The position numbers and the translations under genes are program-made. The notes beneath the pieces are model-generated. The model was not told where the DNA came from. It saw only the letters and a list, made by a program, of their open reading frames with translations, and did no database searches. 25,914 nt of DNA from Euperipatoides rowelli (Eukaryota; Onychophora; Udeonychophora; Euonychophora; Peripatopsidae): NCBI GenBank assembly GCA_003024985.2, contig PXIH01S0011607.1. One strand, written 5' to 3'. Position 1 is the stretch's first letter. Each line of letters starts with the position of its first letter. This document shows positions 1 to 11,752 of this stretch, piece by piece.

Positions 1-2995
1 GAATACAATTTAATAATTTATAAGTGGCATATATTGGTATATTTCACTTTTTTTAAAAAATATCCTCATTTAGCAAACTTCCCAAAATTTCATTGAAACC
101 ATGGAGCTAAGATAAGATCTTAGCTTCATGATTGAAACAATAGGAAACTTGTAAGCACGGATTAATCTTTAAACAACCAATCGTTAGCACTGGGTGGAGC
201 TTGTAAACAAGTGATTAAACTTTTATTTGGGGAAACAGCACTTCAGTAATGACAAAAATATATGCACAGATGTCAAAAACATGGTAAAATGTGGATTATT
301 CAGCCTGTATCTAGACATTTTTAACATTTACTATAGGTATCATTTGGTTAATCAAAAAGCCTTATAAAATTAATATTTTTTTTAAAAAAATCATTAGACT
401 TTATTTGAAAATAGTCAGTTAACTAAATTTAGATTTTCATTTAAATTCTATTATTTTAATATGCCAGATTGCTTTATTTTTCAAATATACGGTATTTTTT
501 TTTAAAAAGTTTAGTTATAAAATTAGAATTAAATAATCAAAATGGTTAGCCTACACACGCTAAATTGTCATTTTATTTATTTATATTTAATTAATTATAT
601 TTTGATATCTGGGTATTCAATGTATCTCTTAAAATTTACAGTATTTTTTTAACGTAATTGGAAATTTTAACAAGCAATATCGTAACTTATTGGTTGCATC
701 TTTTCCCTCTTTTTTTTTCACACTCAAGATTGTATTATGATGACAATAAGGTAGACCTAGATAGATGGCTGACTCACTATTTGTTAGTTATAAAACTATT
801 TATATTATTAGGCTAGCTGATTTACAGTATATATTATTTATAATCTTATTCAAATGCTTTTTTTTTAACATAGTGCAAGTCCATTTAAAACTTAAATCAC
901 CAATTTTTATGTATACCATTACCGTACCAGCCAAACATTGGAAATAGTCATATTTTGTAATCGCCAAATCCGATTTTCAATAGTATTTGGCACTTTTGCC
1001 GAGCTCTAACGGGAACATAGAATCTAAATATTTACCATCCATTTGCCAAATCTAAAATTTTTATCAAACTTTTAACCCATTGTTATTAAATCCAAAATAT
1101 TTTAGCAACACTGTGAAGGTTTATTCTGTATCTACTTTTGGTAAAAATCAATGCAACAAGCTTTACTGCTACATTCTACACTAGAGCACGTGTGTAATGT
1201 ACTATCTTACCCAGATACTGGCTATAAACAGCACAATCAGAAGTTTTCCACAATTACACCAGATACCACAACCTTAAATACCAAACAGTGCTTTGACCTT
1301 ATACAGAAATATGCTATAAAAAATATTATCATTCAACATGTCAGTAGCATTAGACAATATTCAAAAATCTTTTAACATATATTTCTTACTCAAGTAAGTA
1401 ATGCAACAACTGAACAAGATTATTTGTTGGCAATGTTCAGATGACAATCCTGTATGATAAACATAACATGGCTAATTAAAATGTTTGTTTTATAGCTGAA
1501 AAGAGTTTAAATGTTTATTGCACTTTACATGGCCTTTACAACACAACACTAGGAAAAAACATTGAAGGAAAAATAATATGTGCCCACATTCATTTTCATG
1601 GTTTGGTCTATTTTTATAATAAATTAGAGCAACACCTCATTATAAGAACCAGATATTATTTTAAAAACGAAATATATAGTCTAAATAAATGGGTATTTAT
1701 TGATTTTCATCTGGATATAATTTTTAATAAACTAATAATTATTTTTTTATTGTGTTGGAATGACAAGTATTGCAATACCTCATTAAGTCAACTCAATGTG
1801 TAAGTTTATAAAATAATATACAGTATGGGACACCAAAAATCATGAATCTTAATCTGAGATAATAAAACTATCAGGTTACTGAACTCGACAAGCTATACAT
1901 CTTCACTTCTGCATTGATTTCAGAAGTGATTATATTTNAGTCAATGGAAGTCATCATCAAATAATTATCTGAAAGCCTGGTAGTAGTAATATATTTGAGG
2001 TTGAGAAAAATATTTTATAACAATTTTCTAAACGACTAAGAAGAAGGCAACACCATATTGGACATGAGTCACTGGAAGAGAATATTTGCATTAGCCAGAT
2101 AAGATTATTTTAAAAATATTCTAACAAATAATTCGAATTATTTTAGTAACATAGGAAATAATATGCAGAAATAAGTTTTTCATGTTTTGCAGTGCGTTAA
2201 TATAGATATAGCAAATAGACTAGAACAAACCGAACGAAAGTGAATGTATTTTATTTATTTATAAAGAGAAAGTATTAAACCAAAATATAAAGGTGCATTA
2301 AAACTTATTCCCACCTATTACCAGGTGACCACCCCATTACCAGGTGAACTAAAACGTGTGTCTGGAGTCCAGCTCCAATGGCTCATAAATCTCACGTTAA
2401 TAAAACGAGATTACTACTAAGGGTTAGGTCCCTCTAGTGTTACATTGTTACACTATCACATTGACATTTATAAGGAGCCAGTATTATCTGTTAAAATTAC
2501 AAGCTATAATTAATCTACAACTAAAAAATATAAATATATTTTGTACACATTGACAATACAATAACTATAGCAAATTGACATTATATACAGTAATAGCCCA
2601 CTATATATTTAACACAAAAGAAAAAAACACAAATTGTCAAAATATAAAAATCTGTAAATAAAAAATTATTTAAACAATTCATGTAAATAAAAAATTATTT
2701 AAACAATTCATGTAAATAAAAAAGTCTATATACTGTAAACGATTCTGAAATTATAAACATTCAAGGATTACTCTCTGTAGTGTGTAATATAACATGGTTT
2801 ATATGCATGATACCTATTTTATATACAGTAGCATGAAGTGAAATCTAAGATTAGCAATAAATGTTTGAATAAGTGTGCCACTCCTTATTTTACCCCAAAA
2901 GAATGATAACGGTGCAGGTGCATTTGGTCACATTTTACAGTAATGTATATTAAATATTGTTATAACAAAATAATATTTTTTTGTTTCTACAATAG
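1..2995. other. AT-rich non-coding sequence upstream of the first visible exon
   Basis: No convincing exon or transposon protein was found here. Because the exon at 2996 begins inside a codon and follows a splice acceptor, at least the right part must be intron of the AGPAT5-like gene; I could not find the preceding exon, so that intron probably extends left of the window. Short open frames at 765-947, 1151-1375 and 1603-1803 have no recognisable motifs. A slightly GC-richer island at about 2290-2460 contains the 12-mer ATTACCAGGTGA twice, 18 bases apart (2318 and 2336). It looks like a fragment of a dispersed repeat, but I cannot assign it. Confidence 0.5.
2653..2723. repeat. 29 bp tandem repeat, about 2.4 copies
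   Basis: Two identical 29-base units (2653-2681 and 2682-2710) are followed by 13 bases of a third copy. The unit is AT-rich and starts TGTAAATAAA. Perfect identity suggests recent slippage or an unequal-crossover minisatellite. It lies in the presumed intron about 270 bases before the exon at 2996. Confidence 0.9.
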
Positions 2996-3119
2996 ATTTT
3001 TTATCCGGAAGATGTCCTAAACTACACATGCATGTGAGGAGAATCAACATGTCGGACGTCCCATCTGAAGAAACGAGCATCAAGGAATGGTTACATAAAT
3101 TATTTGTAGAAAAAGACAG
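2996..3119 (+). CDS. AGPAT5: 1-acylglycerol-3-phosphate acyltransferase (AGPAT5-like), penultimate coding exon
   Basis: This exon encodes part of the region after the acyltransferase domain of a lysophosphatidate acyltransferase, the membrane enzyme that makes phosphatidic acid in glycerolipid synthesis. It follows an acceptor (TTTCTACAATAG) and ends at a GTAATT donor. The reading frame opens with the last two bases of a codon and runs through CPKLHMHVRRI, then DVP, then WLHKLFVEKDR. Vertebrate AGPAT5 has the same order (CPKxHIHIxRI, DVP, WLHERFxxKD), as I know the family. The last two bases AG join the A at 5783 to give the Arg of EKDR. The ATG at 3049 is internal, not the start, because the homology extends upstream of it. 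The catalytic HX4D motif and earlier exons are outside the window. A paralogue of the AGPAT3/4/5 group is possible, but the SDP insert in the next exon favours AGPAT5. Confidence 0.83.
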
Positions 3120-3540
3120 GTAATTAACAAAAAATGTATACTGAAAATATTATAATGTTTAAATTTTTTCTTTTTAATATTTTTCATTTTAAATTATTAA
3201 ATGTATTGTATCGATAAGCAAAAAATTTTAAAATATACCGGTATATGTTTACAGTATATTTAAAAGTAGAAATTTATTTAAAAAAAAAAAGAAGAGTTTA
3301 CACTTCATTACAGCTCTTAGAAATACATCAAATAACTTTCAAACTGCATACATTGCATCCAAATATTGTTTACAGTATGTTTAATGATTGCTTTGATAGA
3401 AATTTACATTAGAAAATGTTAATATTTTACATCATTAGAATAACAGGTAAATGAGAAATTGGGATACAGTATGAATCTCTAGGTTCCCGCCAGCCAATTT
3501 GAAGTAGTAGCAAAATGTTTTACAACAAAGTTGTGAATAT

Positions 3541-3713
3541 CTGGGGTTGGGGATGGGAGGGGGTGCACCCCTCCCAGCGATTTTTTTCTCTAAAAAATTG
3601 GTTCATTTTCTTGTCATTTAAAGTGGGTTATCAATGCCTATTTCAACTTCATTGATTTAGGTGTATTTTTGTATAAAAATGCTTGTTTAATTANATTTTA
3701 AGGGGGGGGGGGG
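3541..3713. repeat. G-rich repeat fragment with a near-palindrome
   Basis: Within the AT-rich intron, a block of G-rich sequence contains a near-palindrome at 3555-3575 (GGGAGGGG, then GTGCAC, then CCCTCCC) and ends with a run of G at about 3702-3713. Similar G-run repeats occur elsewhere in the window inside hAT-type MITEs, so this may be a degraded relative. I found no terminal repeats or target duplication. Confidence 0.35.
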
Positions 3714-4389
3714 TACATATTTAAAGTTAATACATTAAAAGCTTAATAATTTCAAATGTTCTTATTTGAAAATGCTTCCATACATGGAAGATTTGAAACA
3801 AGATTAATCGGAAGGTATTTGATTTGACCCACATAATGAAATAATGATAATGCTTAAACTTTAAATTACTTTTGATCACTAATAAAACTCGTAGTTTTAA
3901 AGAATCTGAAAAGTGTGACTTGTTAATTGCAAAGTGGCTTTTAAGAAAAACTAGTTTAGCATAAAATTATGCCTTTTACAAAACTTATTTAAAGTTAAAA
4001 AAGCACTTGATAAAAGTATTTAAAACAAATCAATTAAATCTCCAATACATTTTTTAATTGCTATTTTACAAAAACAAATTATACATAAGGAAGACAAAAT
4101 TGCATTTTTAAAAATCTGCTCTTTGTTAGAATGGTTAAAGTTCAGATAATTCACACTGATGACGTTTCAACTTTGTTTAGTTAGCACTCTTTGAAAATTA
4201 ACAAAAATTTATTTCTATATAGAAATTTTAAATAGAAGGAATAAAATGATAATAAAGCAGTTTTTTTTGTAATTGTAAATATTTTTATATAATAAAATTA
4301 AACTTAGCTTAAAAAAATAATTTGAATAAAAGTACTCAAGTTTTTACTTATCATTTAAATACAAGTTATTCTATCAAAAATTTAATTTG

Positions 4390-4459
4390 TTAGTAAGTTA
4401 CTGGAAAAAGTATTTTGTTACAGTCATTCATATTTTTAAAAAGTTACTCCCCAACACTG
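4390..4459 (-). mobile_element. hAT-type transposon terminal fragment
   Basis: Read on the minus strand, this begins CAGTGTTGGGGAGTAACTTT and continues with alternating GTAAC/GTTAC motifs. That is the well-known look of a common animal hAT terminal repeat (CAGTGTTGGG followed by AAGTTACTTTT-like sequence). The opposite end and an 8-base duplication were not found, so this is a fragment or one end of a decayed element. It sits in the AGPAT5-like intron. The assignment rests on recalled family resemblance. Confidence 0.55.
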
Positions 4460-4908
4460 CTAATATTATAGTCATAAATCACAATTTTTTTCCTCCTTTG
4501 AAATAATTCTAAAACATAAAATTATAAACAATATACTATCTATCCATATAATTAAATGAGTTACTGTATATATAATTAAATGAGTTTATGCTGAACACTG
4601 AGATCAGTTTTTGTTCTTTTAAATAAACTTACTACATAAGCTCCATCCAGCATCCATTATGGGGAAACGAGGTTCTTTCAAAGATACCAGCGTTAGATTT
4701 GATCTGAGGACAATGGTAATCATTGTAACTTTAGACAATTATAGTAATTGTAAAATTAAAGGAAGGTTCTCTTTTGATTTAATTTTCATCATCATTAAAT
4801 TACTATTACTTAAGCTATTGATTTAATTTTATTTTACTATATTTTGAGCTGGTCTCATTAATTCCTCCTAGTTTAGCCAGTTCACCTCACTCTCCCCCAT
4901 CTTTTTTT

Positions 4909-4936
4909 CACACACACACACACAAAAAAAAAAAAA
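4909..4936. repeat. (CA)8 microsatellite followed by poly-A
   Basis: Eight CA units run directly into a tract of about 13 A residues. It lies in the intron. Confidence 0.9.
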
Positions 4937-5782
4937 CACTTTTGCTTTTTCATTGTCCATTGCAATACCTGGCCCAAGATGGTCTTAAACTCATATCTCC
5001 CAATCAGTCATGAGGGAATTTTCTATCATTATTTCAGACAAATTTATATTATTCATTCCAATTTTTTAACTGTTCCCTAATGTGCTAGTACATACTATTA
5101 CCACTATATATTTGAACCCTGTGCATTCAAATCTGTTTGACTGTTTTTGTTTATAAATTTTCAGATTTAACCTAATATCCATGCCATTTATTTATGGGAC
5201 TATAGGTTTTGTAAGATATAAGGTTATTCCCTACTAACCCAGGTCATAAATACAATTCCCACACCCACTCAGTATGCCTAGAAACATAATCTTCAATTAG
5301 TAACTACAATATTAGTCATGTACATTATGATAGGCTTCACAAACTCATTATATTGATTACATTGGTCATAGATGCAATAAGCTATAACTCAGTTTCAATG
5401 TCATGACACACAATGTCAGATATATTAACCAAGGCAAATCAACCAGTAGGTTAACTTCTTCACATTCTATATTTTTCATGGTTACATACTAGAATTTTAG
5501 TATTAATTTGATATAATGCAAAATAATTGTTAACAAAACATGGTAAATGTTATGCACATCTAGTGGTTTGTTGTTGAATTCTTATGTTTGAAATGATATT
5601 TATTAGACTATTATCAATAACTTTGTTTTATGGCTTATTCCTTAGAATCTGTACTCCAATTTTTATTTATTGGTCTTGTTAATATTGAACTAAAATAGAT
5701 GGCTGAAATTTATTTTAAAATCATTTTACCAATAATTATCTTTTAATTGCTTTATTTTGAAATTGATTTTTTTTCTCTACAG

Positions 5783-6011
5783 ACTTCTGTCTAAGTTTTA
5801 TTCAAGTGATCCCCAACAATCTGGCAGTTTTGAAGGAAAATACCAACGTCTTCCTTTAAGTTTGAAACATACTTTACCTGCTTTTGTTTTTTGGTCAGTT
5901 GCAGCCTTACCTGTATTCTTCTCTGAAGATTTTAGAGCCATTTATTGGCGCACATGGATATACGGTAGTTTTGCAACATGTTTATATATGACATTCCGTT
6001 CTGTAGCCTAA
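5783..6011 (+). CDS. AGPAT5: 1-acylglycerol-3-phosphate acyltransferase (AGPAT5-like), last coding exon
   Basis: This terminal exon gives 75 residues plus the Arg shared with the previous exon, and ends at TAA 6009-6011. It starts after a strong acceptor (TTTTTTTCTCTACAG). In order it shows LLSKFY (the end of the EKDxLLxxFY motif), an SDP stretch, LSLKHTLP, a hydrophobic segment (TLPAFVFWSVAALPVFF) and a second one starting TWIYG (TWIYGSFATCLYMTF). Vertebrate AGPAT5 has SDP, LSxKKTLP and NTWIYG in the same order near its C-terminus, which is why I chose this subfamily. The two hydrophobic segments fit C-terminal membrane helices of this ER/mitochondrial enzyme. A methionine codon at 5757 is in frame but lies in the intron, so the frame seems longer than the exon. 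No frameshift or internal stop is seen, so the gene looks functional. Confidence 0.87.
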
Positions 6012-6073
6012 CACTTTATTTATGAATACAGTACATCTCTTAATTGCTTTATTATGTTTAAATTTACATCAAA

Positions 6074-6079
6074 AATAAA
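6074..6079 (+). promoter_or_regulatory. Polyadenylation signal AATAAA
   Basis: A canonical AATAAA lies 63 bases after the AGPAT5-like stop codon and is followed by T-rich sequence. It is the most likely signal for a short 3' UTR. The sequence is AT-rich and has many AATAAA-like words, so chance is possible. Confidence 0.5.
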
Positions 6080-8167
6080 TTTTATCTGATTATTTTCAAA
6101 TTGAAAAACTATATTTTGATATATTTTAATTTGGTAAGTTTATTATATACTGTATGTTGGCATTTAGTTATTGCCAATTTTGTCATACTTTACAGATGAT
6201 ACATTTTGATGTAAAAGGAAAAAAAATGTACAGTATAAATCTGTATTTACAATCATGGCCATGTAATATTTTTACTAAGTTTATGTTTACATAATTAAGC
6301 ATTGAGAGATTTTTAAAATTACAGTATATGCTTACTTTGAAAAAGAATAATTTTTTTTAAAAAAAAAAAAAAAAAAGATTGCAGAGTTTAAGTTTTAATT
6401 TTATTATAAAATAGTAAAAGCATTTTTAGATATTATTGAAAGTTTAAAAAAAAAATGTTATATTTTATAATGATCTTTGCCTTATATTAATTAGATTGCT
6501 TTTGCCCAATATTCAAATACTCTGTAAATACTACCCTATCATTCCAAACCAATTATTTGCAAAAATCTACTGTTGTTTCATATAAAGTATAACATTTTAA
6601 AATATATTATAACTGCTTTTGTAATTAGAAGTGCTGTATATTGGTATGTTTATTTATTTATTTATTTATTTTTAACTAAGAGAAAGACTTATAAATAACA
6701 CTTGTAAACATTTAAATTACAAGATGTCTACTATAATTTAAAACCTCTTATAAATATTGATTGATCTGAAATACAAAAAAAAAAAAAAATCTTACAAAGA
6801 ATTTTTAAACACATATTTAAAAAAATTCATCAAAAATATTTAAACTTTTACTGTATATTGCTTAGAATATATTTGTAAACTTATGGATTAACTTCTGAAA
6901 TTTAATTTGATAATTTGATTACATGTTTTTTATTTATTTTTAGCTAGTTTTCAGCATTTTTTATGGAACTTTTTATGTGTGATAATTTGACTTTAATTTT
7001 CTGGAATTTTACAAGAAAGTATTTTAAATATTAAATCATGTATCGAATCACTATTCGTGTTGTACCAAATCTGTAAACTTGTATCAAACCACTGAAATGA
7101 TTCTATTGAATTTTAGCAAGCATTTAAGACACAAGATGCATTTGCAATCTGCTTTCCATAATGGTGTTATACATAGATATAGAAGGTTACATTTTTTAAT
7201 TTTCAAATCAACTAATTAAGAAAAGCATTAGAAATTGAAAAGTGTTTATTACTTTTTAAAATGCTTTGAAATTAGAAAGAAAAATTCATCAAAATTGCCC
7301 TAAAAAAAAGTACACAGGCATTAATGTACACTGAATTCAGCTAATATTCTAACAGCAAAAATAAAATTAAAAATGAACTATCGTATGAATACAACTTTTT
7401 AATAACATTCATGATATAATGTGGAACACAACAAAAACAGTCTTTCTATGTATAAACTGTGTTTTTTCCATTGGAAATTGCACATCAATGTTGATTCATT
7501 TTTTGTTGTAGAGAGAAATGGCCTAGTCTAAGCTGTAAAGCAATTAGTATACATTCAGTATATTTGAGTGCCCTGATGCAACTATGTCTGCTTATTTGAT
7601 TTACAAGGTGCCTGCCTGTATAGATATTATTGAAAATATTGTCATATGTATTCTAAAATATTAATTTCCTGTCCGTATATGAGTTTATGCATGCATTTAT
7701 TATGGAAGATATGAATTTATCTTAATAAAAAGTGGCTTTTTAGTAGATAGCTAGACAATAATTTGATGCATACTCATCCTTATAATTAATTGATACAAGA
7801 AGTTGTTTAACAATGATTTCTTTTTTAGTATGGGGCTATTTTATGTTCAGATGTGGGGTTGAACTTTATCATTATTTGTTGCTGCACATGCAATACTGCT
7901 ATTTCATTACAACTACAATTTCTTTATGTACTGCATTTAAAATTTGCCTCTCCTTAGTTTTGCTAGAGGGAATTATTTTAAGTTTAGTGTCTATTTGCTT
8001 TAATTTCTTGTCAGCAGTTTTTACCATCGTACTATGACTAGCAAAAAAAATTGTCCCAATACACTATATTGGCATGGCCCAATATTTTTTATTTGAGGGG
8101 TCAAATACAATTTTCAAAGAATTTGGCAGGCCAATCACATGTTCAGTGATACCTATAACTACCTAAA
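6080..8167. other. AT-rich intergenic sequence
   Basis: Nothing gene-like is visible. There are long A/T tracts (for example the run of A at about 6358-6376) and a (TTTA)n microsatellite at 6649-6673. The open frame at 7813-8037 is low-complexity and hydrophobic with no motif, as expected by chance in such sequence. Confidence 0.6.
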
Positions 8168-8383
8168 CTAAATGTGGAGATAAATGCATGCAGAATCAAT
8201 TTCTATTTTGCACCTAGTCATATTTAGTGCTGAACATAGCCATTCTTCAGATAGCCTGTTTCTCTGCTTAGACTTCATAACTTCATTTAAATGTTGACTC
8301 ATAAAGGTACTGTTACTTGCTTGGCCTGGACAGTTTTTAGAGAAATCGCACTCGATAGGGACTAGAGGATATTTACGACCCAA
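8168..8383 (-). pseudogene. Decayed hAT-type transposase C-terminus
   Basis: The minus-strand frame of 71 residues contains MSQHLNEVMKSKQRNRLSEE at residues 28-47. The pattern VKxKxRNRLSxExL is typical of the C-terminal dimerisation region of hAT transposases, where it follows the SNAxxERxFS segment. The residues before it (SNSTFMSQ) are a plausible worn relic of that segment. No catalytic region is visible upstream on the minus strand, and surrounding sequence (8040-8500) is somewhat GC-richer than its neighbours, as expected for an old insertion. Alternatively this is a chance frame; the motif match is short and from memory. Confidence 0.4.
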
Positions 8384-8499
8384 AATACGAAATTAAAAAA
8401 AAAAAGTAAGAAATTTTATTTATTAATAATAGGCCAGACAATATGACACCATGGGCTATAATCGGATCATGGGCCACTATTTGGACCATGCAGTACTAT

Positions 8500-9841
8500 A
8501 TGATCCTAGGAGTTTTAATAACTTCCAACATTTGTAATACAAATTCAATTATTTTTACCACAGTAGATTTCAAATCTGTAACAATACCTGTATGATCTGA
8601 AATTACCCATTCTTAAATCAAATCAAACAGGTTTAGTCATGTAAATTATTTCACACTATGCTGACCATAATAATAAATCATCAGTAGAGAAGATTCAGGA
8701 ATTAGTCTAATGTTTAAGAAAAGTTTCAGTTTGGCATGTTGACTATTGGTTTCACTTGGTACATTTTTGTTTAATTCATCATTTTTTATATAGACATTGA
8801 AGTGAATATTTTATTTCATCTCACCAAAAGAGTTCCTGCACATAATTTTAGTTATTAGAGAAACATTTACATCTTCATTAAGTGTTCAGTATAATTTTTC
8901 ACATGGTGGCTTGTAGTTGTAAAAGTACACCTATATATATTTTTTTTTTACAGTAATTTGGAAAAAAATGATGATTTTTCCATTTTCTATATTAATGGGT
9001 TTGTGATAAATAATTTGGAAAACAATATTTTGTTAGCATGTATCTGTTTTAATAGACTCCCATTAACCATATGCACTTAATGTCTGTATGGGTACTATAC
9101 TTGCAGTATGTCTATTTGATTGAATTATTTTCCCAATTGGGCTTAGTTTCTTGATCTCATCTTTCTTTGTCACTAAGGCCATATACTATAAGTCAATGAC
9201 TTCATTATCTGGTTCATCTGTGGCTTATCTCCTTATATACAGATGGAGGAAATATAACAATATCAATATATGAATTCATAGTTCATAACTTAGTCTAGAT
9301 CCAGTTGTCATCAAAGGTAGTCTGCAGAGTTGGAAATGTATACTTTTTATTTCCATAAAAGCTGCTAACTGAATATAATTGTTTCAGTGTGTGCTAATAT
9401 CGATACAAGTTATAAAATATAGTTTGAAATTAAAATATTGAGTTATGCCTGGCATTATAGATACCCATAAAACAATTGAACCCATTTTTATTTCAGAATA
9501 ATGATAATGATCAAAAATGGAAAATTATTTACACAATCATGTGTCTAGTTCAGGTACAATAACACGTATCAACAAAATTTAGTGTATCCTAATATTTTTT
9601 TTCCGTATTGTGATAACTGATAAAATTATATATAAAGTACATATGCTGTATACATTGCATATCTTAGTGCAAAAGGATGTTGTAAAGAATATGATTTTTC
9701 AAAAATGCTGGATAATATCCAGGATTCATGACATAAAAAATGATCATTGCTCTATTTGTGACAAACACTGACATCTAGTGGCTAAAAAAAATATATTTTA
9801 GCGATGTTTTTAAAAACACATTTACAGAAAAAATTAAATTC
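8500..9841. other. AT-rich intergenic sequence
   Basis: No gene, terminal repeat or protein motif is recognised in this stretch. Confidence 0.6.
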
Positions 9842-9844
9842 TAA

Positions 9845-11749
9845 GGGCCCATTCGAGAAAAGGTTCAGAACTGGGTGTTCAAGAAGTCTTGTTCTTGGTG
9901 ACAGAGGACCTGTAAATACATTAGGTTTTCAGAACCAGGTTCTGGATAAAAGCAGGAACCGAGTAAATGTAAATTCTTAATTTTTGTAGCATAAGAATTA
10001 GATTTACAATAAAATTTACTAATTAATTTTTTTTAAAGATTATTTTTCAATATGGACCAAGAATAATGTAATTTCTCCTAAACTTAAAGAGCTGTAACAA
10101 TCACAGATTAAGATAGGATTATCATCCATGGTCGTCATAATGTGAATACAGTACACTGCGCTCAATACATTATTTTATAGGCTGCACCTGAAAATTAAAA
10201 AAATAAGTCAGTTACTGTTACAATGCAATATTTTTATTTAAGCAGTTTATTATTATTAATTGTATTTAACCTGCACAAAAATCATTTTTGCTAGATTGCA
10301 TTGNTCGTTGAAATAGGGCTGGCCGCAAGTTGACTCCTCCCTGTCTCTCTTATTTCTAATCAGTCAAAACAATAGAAATGGAAATATTGATGATTTGCAT
10401 ATTAAAAATAAATAACAATACTTACTAATTGCCAATTGATACTATTTAAAAAAAAAACTGATTAAATAATCAATAAAAAGATTAGCATTTTATTTCTATC
10501 AAATAAATATGCAGTACTACTGTACAGTGATAACTACTGTACAGTGAAAACTTTCCTTTTTCAAGAAATCATAAGTTTTTAACCAATACAGTAGAAGCTC
10601 CTTTTTGTTAATTAATTGGTTAAAATGAACAGGCAGTCTTCGCGTGTCAAATTGCAAAAGGCTTTTAAGAATTTGCATCGCTCAATTCTGAAAATACAGT
10701 ATTTGAAGTCATTTACTAATGTCTGCGTATATATCACCTTTTCCTTTCCTCAGAAAAAAGCCAACACAGTGCATGTACAGTATATAATCTACTGTAAATT
10801 CACACTGCATCACAATTTCCTATTTTAATAATTTTTGTTTTTCAAAAAATTCTGTTTTATATACACTGTAGCTTGTATTTTATCAAGTTTTATACTTTTA
10901 AAAATATTCTATTTAAAAAAACAAATTGTAATTCAATAATTTCAACAATAATAATGTTAACAAAATAAGCATAATTTTTATTCTTAGTATTGGTAATAAT
11001 GCAGTCTAATAAATTAAAAAAACAAAACAAATTGCAGTTCAATAAATTAAAAAAAAAAATCTAAATTAGCTTACGTTTTTATTTTTGGTATTGATAGTAT
11101 GAATGAAATGATGTGGAAGTGGATAAGGTGCAAAGCCGACCTATGATTGGCTTTTTCTGAGGAAAGGAAAAGGTGAAGCTGTATACGCAGACGCTAGTAG
11201 TTATATTAAATACTGTAAATAATTAAAGTTTAAATCTTCTGTTTTTTTATTCCTGTGGTATTTTATTATGGGTTGATTATAAAAACAAAATGAAATTTAC
11301 AAGATAAATGTACCAACATACAATTTGAAGTTTCTTTTTACTCATCACTACTATTGACAGGGACAGGTTGAACTTTAATTTTGTACGAGCATTTTATATT
11401 GTAAAAGGGAATTTTTGGAAGGTAGCCTCCCCTTTCCATCATTTAATGTATTTTTATTATGTTACACCACACACACTTCTTTTGCATAGCTTTAAAGAGT
11501 GATAAAAGTTGCAAAAATTATTCATTAACTAGTAATAAAGATTCACCATCTTTTATTTGTCGGAATAAATAAATTAATAATTTAATTTCTAATTTGATTC
11601 AAGCCTAAGCTCTAGAAAGTTTTTTAGCCATCGTTTTGCTAGGTTCTCAGTGTCCTAGAAAGGAACTATTTCCGGTTCTAGTCTTGAAGTTTCTCACGAG
11701 TCCAGGGCTGGTTCTGAGAACTTGGCAGAAATTATTCTTGAACAAGCCC
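9845..11749. mobile_element. Candidate Harbinger-type (PIF) non-autonomous element, 1.9 kb
   Basis: The ends form an imperfect inverted repeat: the left end GGGCCCATTCGAGAA and the right end, reverse-complemented, GGGCTTGTTCAAGAA agree at 11 of 15 positions. Both ends are flanked directly by TAA (9842-9844 and 11750-11752), which fits the TWA target duplication of PIF/Harbinger elements. The first 120 bases inside each end share further words around AGAACC. No transposase frame is present, so it would be non-autonomous or internally eroded. Interior features are the inverted repeat at 10696-11216 and a short direct repeat around ACTGTACAGTGA (about 10517-10546). A 3-base duplication is weak evidence in AT-rich DNA. 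Confidence 0.42.
10696..11216. repeat. 70 bp imperfect inverted repeat around a 382 bp spacer
   Basis: Left arm 10696-10764 and right arm 11147-11216 are reverse complements with few gaps. The core is a perfect 19-base match, CACCTTTTCCTTTCCTCAG on + at 10735-10753 and its complement at 11157-11175, with GTCTGCGTATA outside it and AAAAAGCCAA inside it. An arm of this length in bulk AT-rich DNA is not chance. It may be a second element nested in, or the remnant of long terminal repeats of, the 9845-11749 element. The short frame at 10616-10828 covers the left arm but shows no protein motif. Confidence 0.8.
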
Positions 11750-11752
11750 TAA

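Larger units (their letters stand above)
3120..5782 (+). other. Intron between the last two AGPAT5-like coding exons
   Basis: The 2663-base intron has GTAATT at the donor and a pyrimidine tract ending CTCTACAG at the acceptor. It is phase 2: the preceding exon leaves AG and the next supplies A. The content is mostly AT-rich single-copy-looking sequence. It includes a G-rich block (3541-3713), a hAT-type terminal fragment (about 4390-4459), a small CA/A microsatellite (4909-4936) and a 17-base direct repeat at 4546-4562 and 4570-4586. I see no other exon inside it. Confidence 0.85.

Noticed and set aside
1151-1375. 74-codon open frame on +
   Set aside because: No motif, no good start context or splice signals; expected by chance at this length.
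3049-3119. ATG at 3049 as the start of a short AGPAT-like protein
   Set aside because: AGPAT5-like residues continue upstream to the splice acceptor at 2996, so this Met is internal.
7813-8037. 74-codon hydrophobic open frame on +
   Set aside because: Composition reflects T-rich codons; no homology pattern, no conserved flanking signals.
8040-8500. Terminal inverted repeats around the hAT remnant (TGGCCCAAT / TGGGCC words)
   Set aside because: The words do not align as ends and no 8-base duplication was found.
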